A stretch of DNA of 5,378 bases, taken from Marinosulfonomonas sp. Lineage in GTDB: Bacteria; Pseudomonadota; Alphaproteobacteria; Rhodobacterales; Rhodobacteraceae. The number at the start of each line of letters is the position of its first letter. Position 1 is the first letter of the stretch. The position numbers and the translations under genes are program-made. Shown here in pieces: positions 1-5,259 of the stretch. A model generated the notes under the pieces. It saw nothing but the letters and a program-made list of their open reading frames with translations. It had not been told where the DNA came from and searched no databases. The stretch spans positions 1 through 5,378 of the forward strand of contig JALSJL010000075.1 in assembly GCA_026989405.1 (NCBI GenBank), in the 5' to 3' direction.

Positions 1-173
1 TTGCGCGCCTCAAGCTGGGCTTTTTGCGCCTCGAAGGCCTTGATGTTGTCTTCGGATGCGCGCAGCGCCTTGCGCTTGGGCAGAAGATAGTTGCGGGCGA
101 ACCCGTCCTTGACGTTCACCACGTCGCCCATCTGGCCGAGCTTGGCGACGCGTTCCAGCAGGATAACTTGCAT
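1..173 (-). CDS. rplI: 50S ribosomal protein L9, N-terminal part (cut by window edge)
   Basis: This encodes the first 57 residues of ribosomal protein L9, which binds 23S rRNA near the L1 stalk through its N-terminal domain. The start MQVILLERVAKLGQMGDVV and the following GFARNYLLPK segment (about residues 24-33) are the L9 N-terminal signature, and the lysine/alanine-rich stretch after it is the start of the long connecting helix. The C-terminal domain lies beyond position 1, so integrity of the gene cannot be judged. The start ATG (complement 171-173) follows an AAGGAGA ribosome binding site. The gene begins 11 bases after the rpsR stop, so it is the third gene of the rpsF-rpsR-rplI operon. 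Identification is secure because both sequence signature and gene order agree. Confidence 0.97.
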   Translation of the reverse strand, partial: MQVILLERVAKLGQMGDVVNVKDGFARNYLLPKRKALRASEDNIKAFEAQKAQLEAR

Positions 174-184
174 GTGCTTTCTCC

Positions 185-412
185 TTACTTGACGACGTAG
201 GGAAGCAGGGCAAGGAAGCGGGCGCGTTTGATGGCGCGGGCAAGCTCACGTTGCTTCTTGGCCGAGACGGCGGTGATGCGCGAGGGCACGATCTTGCCGC
301 GCTCGGAAATGTAACGCTGCAACAGACGGGTGTCCTTGTAGTCGATCGCAGGTGCGTTGTCGCCCGAGAAGGGGCAGACTTTGCGGCGGCGGAAAAATGG
401 TTTGGCTGCCAT
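185..412 (-). CDS. rpsR: 30S ribosomal protein S18
   Basis: This encodes S18, a small 30S platform protein that binds 16S rRNA as a heterodimer with S6. The 75-residue length equals that of the Escherichia coli protein. Recognisable family segments are FFRRRKVCPF near residues 6-15, the IDYKD motif near 23-27, GKIVPSRIT near 39-47, and the basic RELARAIKRARFLALLPY block near 55-72. The start is preceded by an AGAGGAGC ribosome binding site. It lies 22 bases after rpsF and 11 bases before rplI, consistent with translation from one polycistronic mRNA. As is common in alphaproteobacteria, no ssb gene sits between rpsF and rpsR. Confidence 0.98.
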   Translation of the reverse strand: MAAKPFFRRRKVCPFSGDNAPAIDYKDTRLLQRYISERGKIVPSRITAVSAKKQRELARAIKRARFLALLPYVVK

Positions 413-434
413 GGTTTAGCTCCTCTTCTTCAGG

Positions 435-788
435 TTAGTGGCGGCGCGGGCCGCGGTCGCGCTCTTCGCGCTTTTGCATCTGGATCGACGGGCCTTCCTT
501 GTGCTCGTCGACCTTGATGGTCAGAACGCGCATCACGTCTTCGTGCAGACGCATCAGGCGTTCCATTTCCTGCACGGCGGGCGCCGGGGCATCGGAGCGC
601 ATGAAGGCATAGTGGCCCTTGCGGTTCTTGTTGATCTTGTAGGCCATGGTTTTCAGGCCCCAGTATTCGTGGTCGACCAGCTTGCCGCCGTTGTCGGCAA
701 GGACGGTTCCGAAATGTTCGATAAGGCCTTCGGCCTGGGCGCCGGAAAGATCCTGGCGCGCAATCATCACATGCTCATACAGCGGCAT
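435..788 (-). CDS. rpsF: 30S ribosomal protein S6
   Basis: This encodes S6, the partner of S18 on the 30S platform. The 117-residue protein has the S6 ferredoxin-like fold signature: MPLYEHVMIARQDLS at the start, a central GGKLVDHEYWGLKTMAYKINK stretch split here by family position (about residues 34-54), GHYAFMR near 58-64, and the VMRVLTIKVDEHKEG strand near 85-99. The tail is short, charged and rich in Arg/Glu (QKREERDRGPRRH), as is usual in this variable part. An in-frame ATG five codons upstream (position 803) is possible, but the GGAGA ribosome binding site falls between the two and has correct spacing only for the ATG at 788, so I chose that one. It is the first gene of the operon; a promoter and structured leader lie upstream. 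Confidence 0.97.
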   Translation of the reverse strand: MPLYEHVMIARQDLSGAQAEGLIEHFGTVLADNGGKLVDHEYWGLKTMAYKINKNRKGHYAFMRSDAPAPAVQEMERLMRLHEDVMRVLTIKVDEHKEGPSIQMQKREERDRGPRRH

Positions 789-890
789 GCTTTCTCCAAT
801 CATGTCGAGCGCACTTCAAAGGGCGGGGCCGAACCCTTCCGCGACCCGCCCACGAGAGGCTGCGCTGGTTCCGTTGGTGAGCGGAAGGGA
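789..890 (-). promoter_or_regulatory. Structured 5' leader of rpsF, possible autoregulatory site
   Basis: About 100 bases separate the predicted rpsF transcription start from its start codon, and they contain several perfect pairings. CCCTTCCG (complement 882-889) pairs with CGGAAGGG (complement 834-841). GGGCGGG (complement 845-851) pairs with CCCGCCC (complement 821-827). TTCCG (869-873) pairs with CGGAA (882-886). These helices compete or form a pseudoknot. In many bacteria the S6-S18 complex represses its own mRNA by binding an rpsF leader structure with a bulged CCG. The position and structure here suit such a role, but I could not match the known motif base by base, so regulation is inference. 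Confidence 0.45.
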
Positions 891-896
891 AGCGGC

Positions 897-924
897 GTTA
901 TACACCCGTCGGGGCGCATTGCAA
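897..924 (-). promoter_or_regulatory. Probable sigma-70-type promoter of rpsF-rpsR-rplI
   Basis: On the minus strand TTGCAA (complement 919-924) and TATAAC (complement 897-902) are separated by 16 bases. CTTGCA read one base earlier gives a spacing of 17. Both hexamers are close to consensus and stand out in a very GC-rich surround. The distance to rpsF leaves a leader of about 100 bases. Transcription start has not been measured. Confidence 0.65.
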
Positions 925-952
925 GGGGGCGTTTGGCCATCGCGTTTGACCA

Positions 953-981
953 TTGAGAAACGCGCGCATGGGCCGTAAACC
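953..981 (+). promoter_or_regulatory. Weak candidate promoter for fabD
   Basis: TTGAGA (953-958) and TAAACC (976-981) are 17 bases apart on the plus strand, 43 bases ahead of the fabD start. The -35 is a good match but the -10 is poor. An overlapping TTGACC (946-951) has no suitable -10 at normal spacing. It lies back to back with the rpsF promoter, so some fabD promoter must exist nearby, but this assignment is tentative. Confidence 0.3.
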
Positions 982-1023
982 CAAGGTCAACGCCAGGCAA
1001 GGCAATCAGGAAGGGAAAAGAAC

Positions 1024-1953
1024 ATGAGCCGCGCATTCGTATTTCCGGGCCAGGGCGCCCAGACCATTGGCATGGGCCGGGATCTGGCCGAGGCCTGTCC
1101 GGCTGCGCGGGCGGTCTTTGACGAGGTGGACGAAGCCCTGGGCGAAAAGCTGTCGGCGCTGATCTGGGAGGGCGAGCAGGACGCGCTGACGCTGACGGAA
1201 AACGCCCAGCCGGCGCTGATGGCCACGTCGCTGGCCGCCATCCGGGCGCTGGAGGCGGACGGGTTTTCGGTGAGCGATGCGGCTTTCGTGGCGGGGCATT
1301 CTCTGGGCGAGTATTCCGCGCTGGCGGCCGCGGGGGCGATCAGCGTGGCGGACACCGCGCGCTTGTTGCGCACCCGCGGGCGCGCCATGCAGGAGGCCGT
1401 TCCGGTCGGCGTGGGCGCGATGGCGGCCATTCTGGGGCTGGACTTCGACGCGGTGGCGAAAGTGGCCGCCGAGGCCGCGCAGGGGCAGGTGTGCCAGGCC
1501 GCCAATGACAACGATCCGGGGCAGGTCGTCGTGTCGGGCCACAAGGAAGCTGTCGAGCGCGCCATCGAACTGGCAAAGGAAGCCGGCGCGCGCCGGGCCG
1601 TGCTGTTGCCGGTCAGCGCTCCGTTTCACTGCGCGCTGATGGAGCCGGCGGCCAGGGTGATGGAACAGGCGCTTGCCGGCGTCGAGATCAAGGCGCCGGT
1701 CGTGCCGCTGGTGGCCAACGTGCGCGCCGAGGCGGTGCGTGACCCGGACGAGATACGCGCGTTGCTTGTGGCGCAGGTCACCGGGTCGGTGCGCTGGCGC
1801 GAAAGCGTTCTCTGGATGGCCGCACAGGGCGTGGACGAGATCTGGGAAGTCGGCGCCGGCAAGGCGCTGTGCGGCATGATCCGCCGGATCGACCGGGCAA
1901 TCGCCTGCAAGGCCGTCGGGGGTCCGGCGGATATATCGGGTCTGATCGGGTAA
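1024..1953 (+). CDS. fabD: Malonyl-CoA:ACP transacylase
   Basis: FabD moves the malonyl group from malonyl-CoA to acyl carrier protein, supplying the extender unit for type II fatty-acid synthesis in the cytoplasm. The 309 residues match the family's usual length. The N-terminal FVFPGQGAQ (residues 5-13) carries the oxyanion-hole Gln10. GHSLGEYSA (91-99) holds the nucleophile Ser93. Arg118 in RTRGR corresponds to the malonate-carboxylate-binding arginine. SAPFHCALM (198-206) holds the catalytic His202. EVGAGKAL lies near the C-terminus. The ATG follows AGGAAGGG (1008-1015) with 8-base spacing. It is divergent from rpsF. fabG, normally a close neighbour in fab clusters, follows only after 2.4 kb because three opposite-strand genes intervene. 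All catalytic residues are present, so it should be active. Confidence 0.98.
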   Translation: MSRAFVFPGQGAQTIGMGRDLAEACPAARAVFDEVDEALGEKLSALIWEGEQDALTLTENAQPALMATSLAAIRALEADGFSVSDAAFVAGHSLGEYSALAAAGAISVADTARLLRTRGRAMQEAVPVGVGAMAAILGLDFDAVAKVAAEAAQGQVCQAANDNDPGQVVVSGHKEAVERAIELAKEAGARRAVLLPVSAPFHCALMEPAARVMEQALAGVEIKAPVVPLVANVRAEAVRDPDEIRALLVAQVTGSVRWRESVLWMAAQGVDEIWEVGAGKALCGMIRRIDRAIACKAVGGPADISGLIG

Positions 1954-1955
1954 CG

Positions 1956-1972
1956 GCGCCGCCAGGCGGCGC
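1956..1972 (+). terminator. GC hairpin just after fabD, possible terminator
   Basis: GCGCCGCC (1956-1963) and GGCGGCGC (1965-1972) form a perfect inverted repeat starting two bases after the fabD stop, realistically a 7-bp stem with a 3-base loop. No T-run follows directly; the nearest T-rich stretch (GATTTTCTTTC) is about 30 bases on. It could stabilise the 3' end or aid Rho-dependent termination rather than act as a classical intrinsic terminator. Confidence 0.4.
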
Positions 1973-2048
1973 ACTGCCTGGACGAAACCGCGCGGCCCAA
2001 GTGATTTTCTTTCACCGATACGGTTGCTGTCCGGCCCCATGGACCACG

Positions 2049-2080
2049 AAAAGACCCGCCGGAACCAGTTCCGGCGGGTC
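2049..2080 (-). terminator. Intrinsic terminator of the VWA gene
   Basis: GACCCGCCGGAAC (2053-2065) and GTTCCGGCGGGTC (2068-2080) are perfect 13-base inverted arms separated by two bases; a few central pairs must open to make the loop. Read on the minus strand the hairpin is followed at once by TTTT (complement 2049-2052). It lies 43 bases past the stop of the minus-strand VWA gene. No T-run follows on the plus strand, so it probably does not serve fabD as an intrinsic terminator, although it separates the two converging transcripts. Confidence 0.85.
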
Positions 2081-2123
2081 GACATGATCTGGTGGCCTTG
2101 GAAACCTGGCTTGCGAGTGAAGC

Positions 2124-2912
2124 CTAGATTGCCGATTTGCGGCGCAAGATTCCGAATGCGCCGAGACCGGCCAGCAAGAGCGGAAGCCCTGCCGGGAGCG
2201 GAACAACCGATGGTCCGCCGCCGGTGTTGTCCACGATGCTTTGAACCTTGGCGCCAATTGCGGCCTCATAGGCTGCAAACCCGTTCACGGGGATCACAAA
2301 GCCTGTCGTTGTTGCGTCCGGAATGGCGCTGAGGTCGGTGACCAGAACCGGAGTTCCGGGAAATGCGATGCTCAGCATGGCATTTTGCAAAGATGTGCTG
2401 ACGGTTCCGCGTCCAATCGCCTCAAAACTCAGGCCGTCAACACCGGCGGCATGGGCCGCCAGGGCCGCCGTCTGGGTTGCTGCCTGTGAATTCGGCCGCC
2501 CATCCGTGCTGATATTGAACAGGGTGGTGTCTCCCAGCCCGACGCCCACGAATGCCGCCGTCATTGCCGCGATCACGCTTGCAGTGCCGGTGCCGCCGCC
2601 CGTGTAGGTGGTGTTTTGCACGGCTGTCTTGATTGCCGCAATATTGGCCGCCGTCACAACGGTCGGCGGGACAACCTGCACCGGCGAACTGGCATAGGAA
2701 TAGACGGCAATTCGGTAGTCATTCACACCGCTTGTGGGAATAAGGTCCAAGGCCGCCGCGAGACCGTTCCGGGTCGTTGCAAAATTGGTGGCGCCGACAC
2801 TTCCCGACGCATCCAGCGCAAATCCCAGATCGACCGTTGCCGCATTGGCAGCGCTGCCGAGAATCATCCCGACTGCAACAACCGTACCGGACAAGATTTT
2901 TCCTAGTTTCAT
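2124..2912 (-). CDS. Secreted von Willebrand factor A protein with VPLPA-type C-terminal sorting signal
   Basis: This 262-residue protein has a signal peptide (MKLGKILSGTVVAV, predicted cut after ANA at residue 24) and then a VWA domain to about residue 227. The metal-ion-dependent adhesion site is visible: DASGS (34-38) gives the DxSxS motif, a Thr in TGGGTGT (104-110) is likely the third ligand, and Asp137 in ISTDG the last. After a short Gly/Pro linker the tail carries VPLPA (237-241), a hydrophobic stretch and RRK near the end. That is the architecture of VPLPA-CTERM signals, processed in Rhodobacterales by an exosortase and linked to export with extracellular polysaccharide. The likely role is a surface or matrix protein binding a ligand through a divalent cation; the ligand is unknown. 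The ATG at 2912 follows GGAGGGGT; a TTG six codons upstream would place that site inside the gene. It is monocistronic by appearance, ending in a strong terminator. Relation to DUF1194-type VWA proteins is possible but unproven. Confidence 0.88.
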   Translation of the reverse strand: MKLGKILSGTVVAVGMILGSAANAATVDLGFALDASGSVGATNFATTRNGLAAALDLIPTSGVNDYRIAVYSYASSPVQVVPPTVVTAANIAAIKTAVQNTTYTGGGTGTASVIAAMTAAFVGVGLGDTTLFNISTDGRPNSQAATQTAALAAHAAGVDGLSFEAIGRGTVSTSLQNAMLSIAFPGTPVLVTDLSAIPDATTTGFVIPVNGFAAYEAAIGAKVQSIVDNTGGGPSVVPLPAGLPLLLAGLGAFGILRRKSAI

Positions 2913-3267
2913 TTTACCCCTCCGTTCCAAATTTTTCTCGGTTCAAATCATTAACCATCTTCAGGGTAACGAAACTGCGGAGAATTCCAACAGAGTTTTT
3001 CAGTTTCGAGCGGGGTCGCTGACGGACCGATATCAGGGAGATTTGGAATGTCTGTTTATAAAGCATGGGGACTCAAGGGTTTTTGTAAAATGATGTGCCA
3101 TGGTGCGCGCGCGTGCTGGGTTGGTCCGAACGACCGCGTATGGACTCACGATTTTTTCGCGTAGGACATCAATTCTCAATTCTCCTCGGATTCCGTTGCC
3201 AGATTGGAAACAAATCTCGACAGAGCCTGGCACTCAGCGAATCTTCATGGTTGGGGCTCGGAAAATT
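2913..3267. other. Gene-free, lower-GC upstream region of the VWA gene
   Basis: I see no convincing gene in these 355 bases. By hand count GC over 2941-3240 is about 49%, with 38% in 2941-3000, against well over 60% in the flanking housekeeping genes. It probably holds the VWA promoter and 5' untranslated region. TATAAA occurs on the minus strand near 3055, but no -35 lies at proper spacing, so I assign no promoter. A GTG-started 66-codon minus frame (3033-3233) lacks a ribosome binding site and any recognisable motif. Confidence 0.6.
2970..3008. repeat. Inverted repeat upstream of the VWA gene
   Basis: CGAAACTG (2970-2977) and CAGTTTCG (3001-3008) are perfect 8-base inverted arms with a 23-base AT-rich loop. 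They lie 58-96 bases upstream of the VWA start, so they would form a stem-loop in its mRNA leader or flank a regulator site. Chance occurrence cannot be excluded. Confidence 0.4.
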
Positions 3268-3654
3268 CTACTTGCCCGATTCTATCGTGATCAGCAGTTC
3301 TTGTTCGGCGACCCAGACAGCGAGAGCGGACGTGACTTCCGAGCGGCTCAGCCCGTCATGGTTTTCGGGGGCAGCTGCCGGCATCTTGTCCTTTTCATCC
3401 CAGATCCAGGCCCCGCACGGCAGCCTGTCGGCGCAGGCCAATTCACCAGCCTTTTGCCAGTCTGACTGATCCAGCCCCGGGGGGCACAGGATGATGGAAA
3501 TAATGTTGTTGGCATCCTCGACGCTGCAGGAATTTTCTGCATCACTGCTTTGGGTCCCGGCTCCGCTGGCGCCAGTTTCCTGAGCACTTGCCGGGCCGGG
3601 CTGGGCAAGCGGAAAAGCCAGAAACAGGTGAAGAAAAAGCAGCCACGGTCTCAT
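3268..3654 (-). CDS. Small secreted four-cysteine protein of unknown function
   Basis: I do not recognise a named family. The 128-residue product begins with a clear signal peptide (MRPWLLFLHLFLAFPLAQPG, cut predicted after ASA at residue 24), so it should be periplasmic or secreted. The mature part starts with a Gly/Ser/Thr-rich linker (about 25-40). It then has four cysteines at 43, 57, 74 and 80, enough for two disulfides. The most distinctive segment is LACADRLPCGAWIWDE (72-87), followed by a proline/alanine stretch and an amphipathic AVWVAEQELLITIE end (112-125). The ATG at 3654 is chosen because GGAGAC lies 8 bases upstream and the signal peptide starts there; an in-frame extension to 3789 would bury the signal peptide. 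It sits 231 bases after the lipoprotein gene on the same strand and 355 bases before the VWA gene. No promoter or terminator is clear. Confidence 0.75.
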   Translation of the reverse strand: MRPWLLFLHLFLAFPLAQPGPASAQETGASGAGTQSSDAENSCSVEDANNIISIILCPPGLDQSDWQKAGELACADRLPCGAWIWDEKDKMPAAAPENHDGLSRSEVTSALAVWVAEQELLITIESGK

Positions 3655-3885
3655 GAATTTTTGTCTCCAAACAGGTTTGTCCCGGGCGCAGGTTCCGCGG
3701 GTTCGAAATGCCGGTCGGCGCTTGTCGTCGCGAGCGCCGGGGCGTGTGGGCACCATTTTGCCCGCGGCACTGTCGCATGTCCATGACATTCCGGGAAGCT
3801 GATTTGCCCCGGCGTTCGGTTTTCAGCGTGCAGCCCGTGCAAAGGGTTTCAGGGGCTGCCCCTGATACACGCTCATACATACGGC
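3655..3885. other. Intergenic spacer between the lipoprotein and four-cysteine genes
   Basis: No gene is supported in this GC-rich spacer between two minus-strand genes. It contains the overlapping hairpins at 3830-3865 and, at 3668-3679, a small palindrome (CAAAC/GTTTG arms around two bases) just upstream of the ribosome binding site of the next gene. No convincing promoter was found. Confidence 0.5.
3830..3865 (-). terminator. Two mutually exclusive hairpins after the lipoprotein gene
   Basis: TCAGGGG (3849-3855) pairs with CCCCTGA (3859-3865) around a 3-base loop. GGGCTGC (3853-3859) can instead pair with GCAGCCC (3830-3836). Both begin within about 21-56 bases past the lipoprotein stop. 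No T-run follows on the minus strand, so an intrinsic terminator is doubtful; an mRNA-end stabilising or Rho-assisted role is possible. Confidence 0.35.
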
Positions 3886-4251
3886 CTAATTGCCCCAAAC
3901 CATCAGTGCCACGATCAGTTTTTCCGGATCCCCCGAGAGGTAGATATCGGGGTTGGCGCGCAGTTCATCGAACAGGACCGGGCGGCTGGCCTGTGGCACG
4001 CGGGCGATGTCCATCGCGGCATAGGCAAGAACCGAATTGCCGGCTCTGACCTGCTGCACCATCTCGGGGTAGTTTTCGCGCACAAATGCCGACACCCGGT
4101 TGCGCCGGGCGTTGTAAAAGCTGTTCTCGACGCCGGTGCCGATGCCGCCAATTGGCAACAGCAGCGGGTTGCCAAGGTGGTTGGGCTGCGACGGGTCGCA
4201 GCCGGCAATTGCCAGAACAAGGCCGATTGACGTCAGGGTGCGGGTTTTCAT
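3886..4251 (-). CDS. Small envelope lipoprotein of unknown function
   Basis: I do not recognise a named family. The 121-residue product starts MKTRTLTSIGLVLAIAGC, a type II signal peptide with lipobox IAGC, so Cys18 should be lipidated. Asp19 follows; in Escherichia coli Asp at this place favours inner-membrane retention, but that rule is not secure in alphaproteobacteria. The mature part has a glycine-rich PIGGIGTGVENSFYNARRNR segment (33-52), a soluble helical middle and a conserved-looking hydrophobic end LIVALMVWG (112-120). The ATG at 4251 is chosen for the signal peptide even though its ribosome binding site is weak; an extension to 4362 gives a Pro/Gly/Arg-rich lead without signal character. 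It is divergent from fabG with 138 bases between starts. Its place beside fabG hints at no function beyond envelope location. Confidence 0.8.
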   Translation of the reverse strand: MKTRTLTSIGLVLAIAGCDPSQPNHLGNPLLLPIGGIGTGVENSFYNARRNRVSAFVRENYPEMVQQVRAGNSVLAYAAMDIARVPQASRPVLFDELRANPDIYLSGDPEKLIVALMVWGN

Positions 4252-4366
4252 GGTGCAAGTGTCCGCGATCGGGCGAAGCTTGCCAATGGGGCGTCGCCCG
4301 ACATCGGCGGGATCGTGCCCGGAACCTTCTGGCGCGGGTCCCCGGGGGCTGGTATGGAACATGCCG

Positions 4367-4382
4367 AGTCATGAAGTCATGA
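4367..4382 (+). repeat. Tandem 8-base repeat ahead of fabG
   Basis: AGTCATGA occurs twice head to tail (4367-4374 and 4375-4382), and the second copy runs into the GAGG ribosome binding site of fabG. The repeat creates out-of-frame ATGs: one opens a three-codon frame ending in TGA (4371-4382), another (4379) opens a seven-codon frame overlapping the fabG start. It may be a chance or slippage duplication. Confidence 0.6.
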
Positions 4383-4389
4383 GGCGAAA

Positions 4390-5127
4390 ATGTTTGATCT
4401 GACAGGAAGAAATGCGCTGGTAACCGGGGCGTCCGGGGGAATTGGCGGGGCGATTGCCCGCGCGTTGCACGGGGCCGGGGCCTCGGTGGGGCTGTCGGGC
4501 ACGCGCACCGAGCCGTTGGAGGCGCTGGCGAGTGAGTTGGGGGAGCGCGCGCATGTGTTGCCGTGTAACCTGTCGGACGCGGATGCGGTGAAGGCGCTGC
4601 CGGGGCAAGCGGCCGAGGCGATGGGCGCGGTCGATATTCTGGTGAACAACGCCGGGATCACGCGCGACAACCTGTTCATGCGGATGAGCGACGAGGACTG
4701 GGAAACCGTGCTGAACGTGAACCTGACCAGCACCATGCGGCTGTGCCGGGGCGTGATGCGGCCGATGATGAAGGCGCGCTGGGGGCGGATCGTGAATATC
4801 TCGTCGATCGTGGGCGCCACCGGCAATCCGGGGCAGGCGAATTATGCGGCCTCCAAGGCGGGGATGGTGGGGATGACGAAATCCATCGCCTACGAGGTGG
4901 CGAGCCGCGGCATCACCGCCAACTGCGTGGCACCGGGGTTCATCGCCACCGCGATGACCGACAAGCTGAGCGACGATCAGAAGGCGAAGATCAACGCGCA
5001 GATCCCGGCCGCGCGGATGGGCACGCCCGAGGAGATTGCCTCCGCGGTGCTTTACCTGGCCAGCGACGAGGCCGCATATGTGACGGGCGCGACGCTGCAT
5101 GTGAATGGTGGCATGGCGATGATCTGA
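4390..5127 (+). CDS. fabG: 3-oxoacyl-[acyl-carrier-protein] reductase
   Basis: FabG reduces 3-oxoacyl-ACP to 3-hydroxyacyl-ACP with NADPH, the first reduction of each fatty-acid elongation cycle. The 245 residues match the family length (244 in Escherichia coli). This is a classical short-chain dehydrogenase/reductase: the cofactor-binding TGASGGIG lies at 12-19, NNAG at 86-89, Asn111 in LNVNL, catalytic Ser139 in NISS, and the YxxxK pair Tyr152 and Lys156. APGFIATAMT (181-190) and the end VTGATLHVNGGMAMI are characteristic of FabG rather than of other SDR enzymes. The start follows GAGG (4381-4384) with 5-base spacing. The position near fabD, and before a likely acpP promoter, supports the housekeeping fatty-acid role. 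The promoter in the 138-base divergent gap is not obvious. Confidence 0.96.
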   Translation: MFDLTGRNALVTGASGGIGGAIARALHGAGASVGLSGTRTEPLEALASELGERAHVLPCNLSDADAVKALPGQAAEAMGAVDILVNNAGITRDNLFMRMSDEDWETVLNVNLTSTMRLCRGVMRPMMKARWGRIVNISSIVGATGNPGQANYAASKAGMVGMTKSIAYEVASRGITANCVAPGFIATAMTDKLSDDQKAKINAQIPAARMGTPEEIASAVLYLASDEAAYVTGATLHVNGGMAMI

Positions 5128-5174
5128 GGGCGCGCGGCTCTGCGCTTCCTTGCGGGCGCTTATCGCCATGGCGG

Positions 5175-5203
5175 TCAGCGAAAAGCCCTGTCAAGGGCGC
5201 TGA
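5175..5203 (+). terminator. Interrupted hairpin after fabG
   Basis: TCAGCG (5175-5180) pairs with CGCTGA (5198-5203), and inside it CCCT pairs with AGGG around GTCA, leaving an AAAAG bulge on one side. An alternative is the simple GCCCT/AGGGC hairpin at 5185-5198. It begins 47 bases after the fabG stop. No T-run follows, so terminator activity is uncertain. Confidence 0.35.
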
Positions 5204-5231
5204 GCGGCGGCCTTGTTCCGGCACAAAGCGT

Positions 5232-5259
5232 TTGCCTCGGCCGTTCGATGTGCTATAGG
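5232..5259 (+). promoter_or_regulatory. Candidate extended -10 promoter, probably for acpP
   Basis: TTGCCT (5232-5237) and TATAGG (5254-5259) are 16 bases apart, with TG at 5251-5252 giving an extended -10. It points out of the window towards the position where acpP usually follows fabG in alphaproteobacteria. The identity of the downstream gene is inferred, since no start codon for it is present. Confidence 0.55.

Noticed and set aside
438..956. Plus-strand open frame opposite rpsF and its leader
   Set aside because: It covers a certain ribosomal protein gene and its promoter on the other strand, and has no family resemblance.
1006..2085. Long minus-strand open frame of about 359 codons opposite fabD
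   Set aside because: It is antisense to a fully recognisable fabD, has Arg/His/Gly-rich low-complexity content typical of GC-rich shadow frames, and shows no family motif.
2941..2966. Possible CtrA-type TTAA-N7-TTAA site or sigma-54 promoter near the VWA gene
   Set aside because: The TTAA half-sites have wrong spacing, and the TGGCAC at about 3098-3103 (minus) lacks the GC of a -12 element.
3033..3233. Minus-strand GTG-started frame of 66 codons in the gene-poor segment
   Set aside because: No ribosome binding site and no recognisable motif; the composition matches the surrounding noncoding DNA.
2913..3267. Insertion sequence or phage remnant in the lower-GC segment
   Set aside because: No terminal inverted repeats with target duplication, and no transposase- or integrase-like translation in any frame.
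3100..3469. Overlapping plus-strand frames of about 120 codons
   Set aside because: They run across the antisense of the four-cysteine secreted protein, which has a signal peptide and ribosome binding site and so is the better gene.
4369..5169. Minus-strand open frame of about 266 codons opposite fabG
   Set aside because: It is a shadow of fabG; the translation is rich in His/Arg/Gly with no domain, and it spans both ends of a real gene.
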